Assembly (NCBI GenBank): GCA_013205085.1
Contig: JABMLH010000004.1
Span: 62,001-126,000, forward strand
Source: Microbacteriaceae bacterium VKM Ac-2854
Lineage (GTDB): Bacteria > Actinomycetota > Actinomycetes > Actinomycetales > Microbacteriaceae
Length of the DNA: 64,000 nt
Direction: 5' to 3'
The translations under genes were made by a program, and so were the position numbers. The notes beneath the pieces were generated by a model. The model had not been told where the DNA came from. It did no database searches and was given only the letters and a program-made list of their open reading frames with translations. Shown here piece after piece: positions 41,433 through 49,386 of the stretch. Every line of letters begins with the position of its first letter. Position 1 is the stretch's first letter.

Positions 41433-41965
41433 CCGCGCATCCGCTCGAGCAGGCGATACGCGCTGAGGAAGCTCGCGTCGTCGGCGACGTCCCAGATCAG
41501 GCCGCCGCGCAGTTGCATCACCACGAGCGGAACCACGAGGCGCTTACGGCCCTGCGCCAGCTGCAGCATCACGGCCCGCGCGCGACGCACGTCGATGCCG
41601 ACGGTGCCGATCCCGAGGGCGGTGACCTGGGGCCACAACAGCTCCAGCCGCGCGTCCACTCCGGGAGCGGCGAAGGCGACGCCGCGTCGATCGGCGCTGA
41701 CCACGTCGTACGGATGCCGGGGCTCCGCCGGCTCCAGCGGGCGCATACGGCGGCGCAGCTCCGTTCCGCGCGCGACGACGAGGCCGCCGCTGGCGCGGGC
41801 GTGTTGCAGGAGGAGCCGCGTGTCGGGCCGGGCCGTCGGACGTCGCGCCGGGGCGACCAGGCCTGCGGGGTTGAAGGCGACGCGCGGGGGCAGCACGATC
41901 GACGGCAGCGGCTCGCCCCACTCGGGCTCGTCAGCGCTGCCCCACTCGGGCGTACTGTCGGTCAT
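41429..41965 (-). CDS. Hypothetical protein, 178 residues
   Basis: I do not recognise a family. The first 45 residues are acidic and Pro-rich (TPEWGSADEPEWGEPLPS), and the rest looks like a compact alpha/beta domain (RLLLQHARASGGLVVARGTE, GVDARLELLWPQVTALGIG). No signal peptide. It is co-translated with the DUF2809 membrane protein and diverges from the copper-chaperone gene. The ATG at 41965 is preferred to upstream starts that would run into the CsoR-type box. Confidence 0.6.
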   Translation of the reverse strand: MTDSTPEWGSADEPEWGEPLPSIVLPPRVAFNPAGLVAPARRPTARPDTRLLLQHARASGGLVVARGTELRRRMRPLEPAEPRHPYDVVSADRRGVAFAAPGVDARLELLWPQVTALGIGTVGIDVRRARAVMLQLAQGRKRLVVPLVVMQLRGGLIWDVADDASFLSAYRLLERMRG

Positions 41966-42034
41966 CGTTCCCCTATCTTGCCCGGGGCCGCACCGAGATC
42001 TTGCCCGGGGCCGCACGGAGGCGTACGCTGGCAG

Positions 42035-42049
42035 TACCCCTCGGGGGTA
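42035..42049 (+). promoter_or_regulatory. CsoR-type copper operator
   Basis: TACCCCTCGGGGGTA is a near-perfect dyad with the TACCCC...GGGGTA pattern bound by the copper-sensing repressor CsoR in actinobacteria. It lies 27 bases before the copper chaperone start, so copper should release repression. The site is seen; CsoR itself is not in this window. Confidence 0.7.
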
Positions 42050-42075
42050 TTAGAACACTCGCTCGGAGGACAACC

Positions 42076-42423
42076 ATGAGCTCTTTCACCGACCTCGGCC
42101 TCACCGCCCGCGGCAGCACCGGCGGCTGCGGAGACGGCGGCACGTGCGCGTGCGGCGGTCACGGCACATCCACTCACAGCCACGGCGCGGCCGACGCGGC
42201 CTCGGTGCAGAGCTTCGGCGTCGCCGGGATGACCTGCGAACACTGCGTGAAGAGCGTCACCGAAGAACTCGCCTCCTACGAAGACGTCATCAGCGTCGAC
42301 ATCACCCTCGTTCCCGACGGCACCTCGACGGTCACCGTCGGGAGCCTGCGCCCGCTCGGCGCGGAGGAGATCGCCGGTGCCGTCGCGGACGCCGGCTACC
42401 GGATCGCGCCGCTGCCTCAGTAA
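42076..42423 (+). CDS. copZ: Copper chaperone, heavy-metal-associated domain (CopZ-like)
   Basis: A 115-residue protein. The C-terminal 70 residues are a heavy-metal-associated domain with the copper motif GMTCEHC in VAGMTCEHCVKSVTEELA. The N-terminal 45 residues are Gly/Cys/His-rich (GCGDGGTCACGGHGTSTHSH) and could bind more metal. Copper chaperones pass Cu(I) to CopA exporters or to CsoR. The CsoR-type box upstream supports copper control. No copA is in the window. Confidence 0.88.
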   Translation: MSSFTDLGLTARGSTGGCGDGGTCACGGHGTSTHSHGAADAASVQSFGVAGMTCEHCVKSVTEELASYEDVISVDITLVPDGTSTVTVGSLRPLGAEEIAGAVADAGYRIAPLPQ

Positions 42424-42926
42424 CGGCCCCAGCCCGACCGGAAGATCGCCGTCGGTCCATATTCGTCGTCGAACTCAAGATCGGGCGCCCGCACCAGCCC
42501 GATGCCGAGCGCGACGCGCTGCGAGGGCAGGTTGTCGCGCGTGGTGCGGGCGATCACCGGGCGCTGCGGATCCTGGCGTCGCGCCGCCTCGATCGCGGCG
42601 GTCGCGCATTCCTGCGCGACGCCACGCCCCCAGACCTCCGGCACGAAGCGGTAGCCGAGATTGAACACACGCAGACCCGCCCACTCGGTGCGGCGCACTC
42701 CGGTCATCCCGATCAGTCGGCCGTCCTCCTCGACCGCGAAGTAGCCGAGTCCGTAGCGCCGCCACTCGGCCAGCCAGCCGTCGAAACGCTCCCGGGTCTG
42801 CTCCATGGAGGTATCGGGGCCGGCGGGATTGAAAACGTTCGTGCGCGGGTCGGCGTGCAGGGCGTGCATCGCGTCGAGATCCTCGGGCACGAAGGCGCGG
42901 AGGACGAAGCGGTCGGTGCGCAGCAT
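42417..42926 (-). CDS. GNAT-family N-acetyltransferase
   Basis: A 169-residue acetyltransferase of the RimJ/RimL-like group: RTDRFVLRAFVPEDLDAMHA, FAVEEDGRLIGMTGVRR, and the acetyl-CoA motif region RFVPEVWGRGVAQECATAAI. These act on ribosomal proteins, small molecules or antibiotics; the target is unknown. The stop overlaps the end of copZ by seven bases on the opposite strand. Confidence 0.88.
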   Translation of the reverse strand: MLRTDRFVLRAFVPEDLDAMHALHADPRTNVFNPAGPDTSMEQTRERFDGWLAEWRRYGLGYFAVEEDGRLIGMTGVRRTEWAGLRVFNLGYRFVPEVWGRGVAQECATAAIEAARRQDPQRPVIARTTRDNLPSQRVALGIGLVRAPDLEFDDEYGPTAIFRSGWGRY

Positions 42927-42957
42927 CTCTCCGTTGTAACACGAGCCCGACGGGTGC

Positions 42958-43131
42958 TTGGCTGGAGGCTTGAGCGTAAAGACCCGGAGCGGAACCGAAC
43001 GGTTGATCGTCGACGCCGACGGTCCGCCGCTCGGCAGCCCTACGGACGCGACCAATCTGGTCGGGCAGACCGGCGGCACCGAGATGTTCTTGCGCGATCT
43101 CAACGAGGTGGAAGCGTGGCTTCGGCGATGA
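42958..43131 (+). CDS. Possible small protein overlapping the VOC gene start
   Basis: A 57-codon frame, from a weak TTG at 42958, reads SVKTRSGTERLIVDADGPPL and TEMFLRDLNEVEAWLRR before a TGA that overlaps the ATG of the VOC gene (ATGA at 43128-43131). The amino-acid composition and the classic overlap suggest a real coding tail, perhaps of a shortened gene. No family recognised and no good ribosome site. Confidence 0.3.
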   Translation: MAGGLSVKTRSGTERLIVDADGPPLGSPTDATNLVGQTGGTEMFLRDLNEVEAWLRR

Positions 43132-43484
43132 GCGTCCGCAGCGCGTTCCCGATCCTGCTCACGCCCGATATGCCCGCCGCCCTGGGCTTCTACCGAGACC
43201 TGCTCGGCGGCGAAGTGGACTACGAGTTCCCGGGGCCCGACGGCGAGCCGGTCTACGTCAGCGTGCGCCTGGGCGACTCGACCGTCGCGCTCGGGCTGGA
43301 TTCGCAGCCGTCGAGCGTGACGCTGTGGCTGTACGTCGACGATGTCGATGCGGAATACACGCGACTGGTGGCGGCAGGAGCACCGTCGGTCGCGGAACCG
43401 CGCGACGAGGTGTGGGGCGAACGCACTGCCCGGGTCGCCGACCCCGCCGGCAACGTCGTTGTGCTGGGTGCCGCGATCGGGTGA
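43128..43484 (+). CDS. VOC-family protein
   Basis: A 118-residue VOC-fold protein: FPILLTPDMPAALGFYRDLL, VTLWLYVDDVDAEYTRLVAA, RTARVADPAGNVVVLGA. It is likely a bleomycin-resistance-type or glyoxalase-type protein with unknown substrate. The ATG at 43128 gives the usual family start; a GTG at 43116 with GAGG seven bases upstream would add four residues. A 120-bp palindromic element follows. Confidence 0.82.
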   Translation: MSVRSAFPILLTPDMPAALGFYRDLLGGEVDYEFPGPDGEPVYVSVRLGDSTVALGLDSQPSSVTLWLYVDDVDAEYTRLVAAGAPSVAEPRDEVWGERTARVADPAGNVVVLGAAIG

Positions 43485-43496
43485 GGCCCGCCGCGC

Positions 43497-43616
43497 GTAC
43501 AAAATGTCGGGTGGGCCGAACGGGCACCCTCGAAGCGGGTAGCGACATCCGCGTATTTCCGCGGATCTTCGAGTCCGAATCTGGGGAGGCCGTGGATCCC
43601 ACCCGACATTTTGTAC
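43497..43616. repeat. 120-bp inverted-repeat element family D
   Basis: The ends are exact 19-base inverted repeats, GTACAAAATGTCGGGTGGG (43497-43515) and its complement (43598-43616), around an interior that also holds ATCCGCG...CGCGGAT. The full 120 bases match a diverged copy at 28112-28231. It lies between convergent genes. No reading frame is present, so it would depend on proteins from elsewhere if mobile. Confidence 0.75.
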
Positions 43617-43628
43617 CGGATCGCTCCG

Positions 43629-44588
43629 TCATCGGGGCAGAGCGAGCGCCCGCAGGGTCTCGAACGGCCGCTCGACGTTCGCGAAATGACCCGCGCCTGA
43701 CAGGACCGTCTCCGCGAAGTCGGGGATGCGTGCCGCGAACCCCTCGGCGTCGCCCGCGCCCACGAACACGTCGTCCGCGCCGCGGACCGAACGCACCGGG
43801 CAGCGGATCCACCGCCAGCGTTCCAGGTCGTACTGCGCCGCGGCTCGGGCGGCGAGCGCGAAGGCGTGCGGCCGGATCTCCGTCGCCAGCGCCGTCACGA
43901 CGGACGGATCGACGGCCGAGGCGAACAGCGGCGAGGCGAGGATGCGCAGGAGCCCGAGCTTTTGCAGCCCGCGCACCAGCGCGCCGCCGACCGGGCCGAG
44001 CGCCGCGAGGATGCGCATCGCCAGCAGCATCCCCGCGAAGCCGGGCAGCCGCACTCCGGCGCCGACCGGCTGCCGCACCGCCTCGACGACGCCGACACCG
44101 GTACCCGAGACCAGCCCGACGCTGAGGGTGGCCGCCGGATGCGTCGCCGCGAGTTCCAGCGCCACGAAGCCGCCGAGCGAGTGGCCGATCACGTGCCAGC
44201 GCTCGTAGCCCAGCGAGCGGGCGACCTCGGCGACCATCTCGCTCATCCCGTGCACATCGACGCCGTCGGGCAGCGCCGTGCCGCCCCAGCCGGGCAGGTC
44301 GAGCGCGATCACGTCGGTGAGCGGGCCGCGATCCGCATCGGAGGCCTCCAGCAGCGGGGTCCACGTCGACCAGGATCCGGCGGCGCCGTGCAGCAGGATG
44401 GTGGCCGGCCCTCCGCTCACGCGCCCGGCGTGCACCAGCACCGGCCCGAGGGACGACGGCACCACCCGCCGCCACAGCCCGACCCGCTCGGGCGCCTCGG
44501 CGCGGAGCGGGAAGGGACAGTAGGCGGGCAGCAGCGAGACCGCATCGCCCATGCGCGCTGCGGTGTCACTGACGGGGTTGCTGCTCAC
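43629..44588 (-). CDS. Alpha/beta hydrolase
   Basis: A 319-residue alpha/beta hydrolase: ATILLHGAAGSWSTWTPLLE, nucleophile Ser in WHVIGHSLGGFVALELA, acid in SVRGADDVFVG, and His in VLSGAGHFANVERPF. The substrate is unknown; overall pattern is esterase or C-C hydrolase-like. GTG at 44588 has GGAG just upstream. It diverges from the metallophosphoesterase gene. Confidence 0.85.
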   Translation of the reverse strand: MSSNPVSDTAARMGDAVSLLPAYCPFPLRAEAPERVGLWRRVVPSSLGPVLVHAGRVSGGPATILLHGAAGSWSTWTPLLEASDADRGPLTDVIALDLPGWGGTALPDGVDVHGMSEMVAEVARSLGYERWHVIGHSLGGFVALELAATHPAATLSVGLVSGTGVGVVEAVRQPVGAGVRLPGFAGMLLAMRILAALGPVGGALVRGLQKLGLLRILASPLFASAVDPSVVTALATEIRPHAFALAARAAAQYDLERWRWIRCPVRSVRGADDVFVGAGDAEGFAARIPDFAETVLSGAGHFANVERPFETLRALALPR

Positions 44589-44659
44589 ACTCCATCTTCG
44601 GAGGCACCACCCGTTCGGATCGGACGACACGGCGGATCGGATCGCGACACACTGGATCC

Positions 44660-45175
44660 GTGCCCACCGACCTGCTGCTGCTCGCCGACACCCACCTCCC
44701 CCGCCGCGCCCGCGACCTGCCGGAGGAAGTCTGGCGCGCAGTCGAGACGGCCGATGTGGTCTTCCACGCCGGCGACTGGGTCGAGCCGCCACTGCTGAAC
44801 GAGTTGGAGCGGCGCGCCGCCCGCCTCGTCGGCGTGTACGGCAACAACGACGGCCCCGAACTGCGTCGCCGGCTGCCCGAAATCGCCCGCATCGAACTGG
44901 AGGGTCTGCGCTTCGCGATGGTCCACGAGACCGGGCCGTCCGCCGGGCGGGAGCAGCGCTGCGACGCCGCGTTCCCCGACACCGACGTGCTGATCTTCGG
45001 CCACAGCCACATCCCCTGGGACACGGTCACCCCCACCGGGATGCGCCTGCTGAATCCCGGCTCGCCCACGGATCGGCGCCGCCAGCCGTACTGCAGCTAC
45101 CTCACCGCGGTGGCCGACGCCGGCGCCCTGCGCGACGTCGAGCTCAGGTTGCTGCCACGCACATCGACGCCGTAG
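44660..45175 (+). CDS. Metallophosphoesterase (YfcE/MJ0936 type)
   Basis: A 171-residue calcineurin-like phosphodiesterase. Metal ligands are in the usual order: LADTHL, VFHAGDWVEP, VYGNNDGPEL, MVHETG, and IFGHSHIPWD. Small members of this group hydrolyse cyclic nucleotides or phosphodiesters. The start is GTG at 44660. It overlaps the end of the convergent gene at 45144 by 32 bases. Confidence 0.9.
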   Translation: MPTDLLLLADTHLPRRARDLPEEVWRAVETADVVFHAGDWVEPPLLNELERRAARLVGVYGNNDGPELRRRLPEIARIELEGLRFAMVHETGPSAGREQRCDAAFPDTDVLIFGHSHIPWDTVTPTGMRLLNPGSPTDRRRQPYCSYLTAVADAGALRDVELRLLPRTSTP

Positions 45176-45644
45176 CCACCGTCACCGCATCCTCGACCAC
45201 GTCGATCCGGTAGTCGAGCAGACTGGTCGAGGAGATCCGCAGGGTCGTGCCGTCCTCCTGCACCAGCCAGTCGCGCTGCTGCGCGTAGTCCTCCAATTCG
45301 GCGCGCACCGCGGCCGGGTCGAAGCTGCCGGTGATGGTCCGTTCCGTCTCGGCGCGTTCGAGGCCGTCGCCGCAGGAGGCGGTGGCGGCGACATCCGACA
45401 CCGTGCCGGCGACGGATCCGGTCAGCGCGTCCAACTCGGCGAGGGAATCGGCGCGTGCATCCGCGAGGCTTCGAGGCTGCGGCACGAAGAACACGACCGC
45501 GACGACGATGACCACGAGGCCGATCACGCCCAGCACCACGCTCACCCAGAACTTCCACCGTGACGGACGCAGGTCGGGCGGGCGCCGGTAGAACGGCGAC
45601 CGCGAAGCTCTCTGGGTGGTGTCGAGCGGGCTGGACATGCTCAT
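45144..45644 (-). CDS. Hypothetical membrane-anchored protein
   Basis: A 166-residue protein with one membrane helix (WVSVVLGVIGLVVIVVAVVF at about 33-52) and an outside part of about 110 residues with two Cys (ATASCGDG and SMCVAAT) that could form a disulphide. I do not recognise the family. It ends inside the convergent metallophosphoesterase gene. Confidence 0.65.
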   Translation of the reverse strand: MSMSSPLDTTQRASRSPFYRRPPDLRPSRWKFWVSVVLGVIGLVVIVVAVVFFVPQPRSLADARADSLAELDALTGSVAGTVSDVAATASCGDGLERAETERTITGSFDPAAVRAELEDYAQQRDWLVQEDGTTLRISSTSLLDYRIDVVEDAVTVATASMCVAAT

Positions 45645-45675
45645 GCTCCCAGGGTTTCACGCCCCCGCAAGCGCC

Positions 45676-46608
45676 CTACGGGATCAACACGACTTTCCCA
45701 CCTGCGTGGCCGCTCTCGACCAGGGCGAGCGCCTCGGCCGCCTTCTCCACCGGGAAGGATTCGCCGAGCACCACCTCGAGCTTGCCCTCGCCCGCCAACT
45801 GCAGCAGGCCGGCGCGCGCGGCGTCGCGCAGGGAGGTGCCCGGATCCGCGCCCGGCCCGCCGCCGAGCTTCTTGATGCCGCCGATCGCGCTCGCGCGTGC
45901 GAAGCCGGCGATGGTCGCGATCCGTGCCTTCTGGTGCGTGAGCGCGACGCTGGCGTCGAGCGCTTCGTCGGTGCCGATGGTGTCCAGCGACGCGTCGACG
46001 CCGGTCGGCGCGAGCTCGCGGACGCGGTCGACGAGGCCGGCGCCGTAGACGACGGGCTCCGCGCCGAGGCGGCGCAGCAGCTCGTGGTTGCGCTCGGAGG
46101 CGGTGCCGATCACGCGAGCGCCGCGGAGCCGGGCGAGCTGCACGGCCAGCAGGCCGACCGACCCCGAGGCCCCGTGCACCAGCACGATGTCGCCGCGATC
46201 GACGTGGGTCGCCTCGATCAGGTGGGTCGCCGTCGCGCCGGTGAGCAGCAGTCCGGCGGCCGCCTCGAAGCCGAGAGCGGCGGGCTTGCGCAGCACGGCG
46301 GAGGTCTTGGTCTGCAGCTCCTGCGCGTAGCCGCCCGAGACCCGGTACGCGACGACCTCGTCGCCGACCGCGAAGGGCACATCCGCACCGACAGCGCTGA
46401 CCACTCCCGAGACCTCGCTGCCCGGATGCAGCGGCAGCCGGGCGCCGCGACCGAAGAGACCGCGCACCAGCTTCGCATCCGCCGGATTCACGCCCGCCGC
46501 CTTCACCCGGATGTTCAGGTGCCCCGGCCCGGGCGCCGGCACCACGACGTCGACGACCCGGAGTTCGTCGGGGCTGCCGTACTCGGGCGCCACCACTGCT
46601 CTGACCAT
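45676..46608 (-). CDS. Zinc-independent quinone oxidoreductase-like alcohol dehydrogenase (MDR superfamily)
   Basis: A 310-residue medium-chain dehydrogenase of the quinone oxidoreductase branch: VKAAGVNPADAKLVRG, HPGSEVSGVVSAVG, and NADPH-binding VLVHGASGSVGLLAVQLARL. The structural zinc cysteines of alcohol dehydrogenases are absent. These enzymes reduce quinones or alkenals using NADPH. It stands in line with the gene at 46734, separated by a type B palindrome. Confidence 0.88.
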   Translation of the reverse strand: MVRAVVAPEYGSPDELRVVDVVVPAPGPGHLNIRVKAAGVNPADAKLVRGLFGRGARLPLHPGSEVSGVVSAVGADVPFAVGDEVVAYRVSGGYAQELQTKTSAVLRKPAALGFEAAAGLLLTGATATHLIEATHVDRGDIVLVHGASGSVGLLAVQLARLRGARVIGTASERNHELLRRLGAEPVVYGAGLVDRVRELAPTGVDASLDTIGTDEALDASVALTHQKARIATIAGFARASAIGGIKKLGGGPGADPGTSLRDAARAGLLQLAGEGKLEVVLGESFPVEKAAEALALVESGHAGGKVVLIP

Positions 46609-46649
46609 GCTCGAAACGTAACACTCCCGGGGCAGCCCGCCCTCATCTC

Positions 46650-46712
46650 CCGCGAGATGCCTCTTCTGTACAACTTTCGCGGCGTGTCTCGTACAGAAGA
46701 GGCATCTCGCGG
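46650..46712. repeat. Palindromic element family B, copy 3 (perfect)
   Basis: Perfect 22-base arms at 46650-46671 and 46691-46712, the first beginning CCGCGAGATGCCTCTTCTGT. It lies between two minus-strand genes. This is the cleanest copy and probably closest to the active form. Confidence 0.88.
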
Positions 46713-46733
46713 CAAGGCGAGAGGGGATGCGCG

Positions 46734-47594
46734 TCAGAGCGAGCCGAGGCGCCCCATCAGCGGTTCGAGGCGGGCGACCCAGCCCTCGGGGTCGGGGCCC
46801 TGCGGCGCGAGCTCGACGAGGGTGATGCCCTCGGCGGCGTACGCGGCCATCGCGCGCAGGAAGCCATCGGGGTCGCCGATCGGATCGCCGCCGCCGATGA
46901 TCGTCTTGGTGATCGTGTCGTAGTCGCGGCCCACGTCGTCGCAGTGCCGGCGCAGGATGTCGAGCTTGGCGCGGATGCCCTCCGGCCCGATCGCGAACAG
47001 GTTGCAGGCATCCCCGTACTGGGCGACCAGGCGCAGCGTCTTCTTCTCGCCGCTGCCGCCGATCAGGATGGGCGGGGTGCGCAGCGGCATCGGCTGGCAG
47101 ATGGTCTCGGCGAGCTGGTAGTGCGTGCCCTCGTACGGCCCGACGTTGTCGCTCCACATCTGCTGGCAGATCTGCAGCGCCTCCTCCAGCCGCTCGAAGC
47201 GCTCCTTCAGCGCGGGGTACGGTACGCCGAGCGCGCGGTGCTCGCGCTCGTACCAGGCGGCGCCGATGCCGAGGATGGCGCGGCCGCCCGAGAGGATGTC
47301 GAGCGTGGTCACGGTCTTCGCGAGCAGGCCGGGGTGGCGGTAGGTGACGCCGGTGACCAGCAGGCCCAGCTGCATCCGCGAGGTCTGCCCGGCGACGAAG
47401 CCGAGCGAGGTGTAGCCCTCCAGCATCGGATCCTCACTGGTGGCGAACTGCTCCATCTGGAACCAGTGATCCATCAAGGTGAACCATTCGCTGCCGATCG
47501 CCTCGGCGGTGCGGGCGGTGGCGGCCAGCGTCGGCGCGAGCGCGGCGCCCCCGCCCGGGAGGGTGAAGTTCATGAAGTGGATGCCGAGCTGCAT
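46734..47594 (-). CDS. LLM-class F420-dependent oxidoreductase
   Basis: A 286-residue luciferase-like protein of the F420-dependent group: MQLGIHFMNFTLPGGGAAL, EWFTLMDHWFQMEQ, LGLLVTGVTYRHPGLLAKTV, GRAILGIGAAWYEREHRALG, and TPPILIGGSGEKKTL. Relatives reduce or oxidise small organic compounds with coenzyme F420. Its presence, together with fgd at 49387, shows that the cell is equipped to use F420. Confidence 0.88.
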   Translation of the reverse strand: MQLGIHFMNFTLPGGGAALAPTLAATARTAEAIGSEWFTLMDHWFQMEQFATSEDPMLEGYTSLGFVAGQTSRMQLGLLVTGVTYRHPGLLAKTVTTLDILSGGRAILGIGAAWYEREHRALGVPYPALKERFERLEEALQICQQMWSDNVGPYEGTHYQLAETICQPMPLRTPPILIGGSGEKKTLRLVAQYGDACNLFAIGPEGIRAKLDILRRHCDDVGRDYDTITKTIIGGGDPIGDPDGFLRAMAAYAAEGITLVELAPQGPDPEGWVARLEPLMGRLGSL

Positions 47595-47646
47595 GGGGGT
47601 GCTCCAGACGTCGAGGGGGTGCGCTCAGCCTCGCATGGATCGCCGA

Positions 47647-47671
47647 TGGTTTCGGCAGGCTCAACCAGCGG
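47647..47671. repeat. Family F motif, half copy
   Basis: GGTTTCGGCAGGCTCAACCA matches one arm of the inverted repeat at 63110-63168 with one change. It overlaps the stop codon of the DUF3817 gene. Confidence 0.6.
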
Positions 47672-48122
47672 ACGGCACCGGCGGGCCGGCGATCAACAGT
47701 CCGGTGAACACGAGGGCCACGGCCGCGATCAGCACCGCACCGGCGAGCACGGGTCGCCCCAGTACCAGCCGCAGCACCCGACTCGGGAAGCGCGCGTCGC
47801 GCGGATCCGCCGTGCGGGTGCGCCGCCAACCCCCGTCGAGCATCCCGCGGCGCACGAAGGCGATCTCGACCGGGATGGTGGCGAACGGGATCACCGCGGC
47901 CCCGACCGCGAGCGCCGTCGCGCCGATCCTCCAGCGCTGGTTCACCGCCACGCCGACCGCCGCGACCACGTACGCGAGGAACACGAAGCCGTGGACCGGC
48001 CCCGCCGCGCTGACCGCCCAGTCGGCCCCCGCCCCGTACTTCGCGAGCATCCCCGCGATCAGCAGCGTCCACGTCCCGGCCTCCGCGATGCTCAGGGCTC
48101 GGAACGCTTGCTTCGGTGACAC
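47661..48122 (-). CDS. DUF3817 membrane protein
   Basis: A 153-residue integral membrane protein of the DUF3817 family: FRALSIAEAGTWTLLIAGML, VHGFVFLAYVVAAVGVAVN, ALAVGAAVIPFATIPVEIAF, and a last helix AVLIAAVALVFTGLLIAG. The family is common in actinobacteria and its role is unknown. The stop lies within a short family F repeat motif. Confidence 0.85.
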   Translation of the reverse strand: MSPKQAFRALSIAEAGTWTLLIAGMLAKYGAGADWAVSAAGPVHGFVFLAYVVAAVGVAVNQRWRIGATALAVGAAVIPFATIPVEIAFVRRGMLDGGWRRTRTADPRDARFPSRVLRLVLGRPVLAGAVLIAAVALVFTGLLIAGPPVPSAG

Positions 48123-48143
48123 GGTGACTCCTCGGGTGGCGTG

Positions 48144-48188
48144 GCGAAAAGTTGCAGCCCTGACCCCGCGAGGGCTGCAACTTTTCGC
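48144..48188. repeat. Palindromic element family A, copy 4
   Basis: Exact 18-base arms, GCGAAAAGTTGCAGCCCT (48144-48161) and its complement (48171-48188). It lies between two minus-strand genes and resembles copy 3 in arm sequence. Confidence 0.85.
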
Positions 48189-48211
48189 TGGAACGGATGC
48201 TTCGAGGATAC

Positions 48212-49186
48212 TCAGGAAGCGGGCGCGGAGTCTGAGAGGATGCGGGCCACCAGGGCGTCGGCGAAGCCGTCGGCGACCTCCAGGGCGACCGCGGTGCGCG
48301 ACGCCGGAGCGCCGGCGAAGCCGACGTGGCGGGTGCGCAGGTCGGCGATGGTCTGGCCGCGGCCCGGGCCGCGGGTCGCGTCGACCGCGACGGGAACGCG
48401 CGGCGCCAGGCGCAGGCCGCCCGTGCCGAGGGCGACGGCCGCGGCGAGCGGGTCGTGCAGGGCGGCCGTGCGCTCGCCGAAGTGGCTGATGTAGAACTCG
48501 AAGTAGTAGTCCAGGGCGTGCCCGATCGCGACGGCCAGCGGATCCGAGGCGGCGAGCAGCGCATCCCGGTGCGACTCGTGCATCCGCTGCGTCATCGTCA
48601 CGTCGAGGCCGACCATCGTGAGGTCCCAGTCGGCCTCGAACACGGCGGCTGCGGCCTCCGGGTCGTGCCAGATGTTCGCCTCGGCGACCGGAGTCACGTT
48701 GCCGGGCGCCATCGCAGTGCCGCCCATGATCGTCACGTCGTGCACCAGGCCGGGCAGCTCCGGGTAGCGCTCGAGTGCGATCGCGAGGTTGGTCAACGGC
48801 CCGACCGCGATCACCCGCAGCTCGCCCGGGTGCGCCTGAGCGAGCGCGCGGAGCAGCTCGGCCGCGTCCCCCGTGACCGGAGCGACGGGCGAGTCGGGGA
48901 TGTCGACGTTGCCGAAGCCGTTGTCGCCGTGCACGTACGGCGACCCGCCGGCGTACGCCTCCGCCAGGAAGTCGTGCGCGCCGATCGCGACGGGCACGTC
49001 CGTCCGCCCGGCGAGCGCCAGCAGATCAAGCGTGTTTCGCGCCGCGGTGGCCGAGTCGGTGTTGCCGCTGACCGTGCCGATGCCCACGATCTCCGCCTCC
49101 GGCGAGCGCAGCAGGTACGCGAGCGCTAGGGAATCGTCGATCCCGGTGTCGCAGTCGAAGTACACGGGAACGGCGGAGGCAGACAT
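48212..49186 (-). CDS. Nucleoside hydrolase (IunH type)
   Basis: A 324-residue ribonucleoside hydrolase that splits nucleosides into base and ribose. The calcium-binding Asp cluster is present: YFDCDTGIDDSLALAYLL at the start, VGPLTNLAIALERYP, IMGGTAMAPGNVTPVAEANI (Asn/Glu), and HDPLAAAVAL near residue 240. Length is normal. It is divergent from the fgd operon; the space contains a type E palindrome. Confidence 0.92.
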   Translation of the reverse strand: MSASAVPVYFDCDTGIDDSLALAYLLRSPEAEIVGIGTVSGNTDSATAARNTLDLLALAGRTDVPVAIGAHDFLAEAYAGGSPYVHGDNGFGNVDIPDSPVAPVTGDAAELLRALAQAHPGELRVIAVGPLTNLAIALERYPELPGLVHDVTIMGGTAMAPGNVTPVAEANIWHDPEAAAAVFEADWDLTMVGLDVTMTQRMHESHRDALLAASDPLAVAIGHALDYYFEFYISHFGERTAALHDPLAAAVALGTGGLRLAPRVPVAVDATRGPGRGQTIADLRTRHVGFAGAPASRTAVALEVADGFADALVARILSDSAPAS

Positions 49187-49242
49187 GCGGATGAGCGTAC
49201 GCAGCCCACGTTGCGCCCAGGTTTCGGCCCGAGCTCCTCGCG

Positions 49243-49300
49243 AGGGGGTTGTCACCCCGTCCCACGAGCGCCAGCGAGCGGGACGGAGTGACAACCCCCT
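49243..49300. repeat. Palindromic element family E, copy 2
   Basis: Arms of 21 bases at 49243-49263 and 49280-49300, with one mismatch; each contains GGTTGTCAC or GTGACAACC. It sits in the promoter space between the divergent nucleoside hydrolase and fgd genes, about 87 bases before fgd. Confidence 0.75.
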
Positions 49301-49386
49301 GAAAAGAGCAAGCTCCGCCAGCACCCCGGTGCGCTGGCTAGCATTGAAGCTCCCCCACGATCCCCGCGAACGTAAAGGATCCACCC

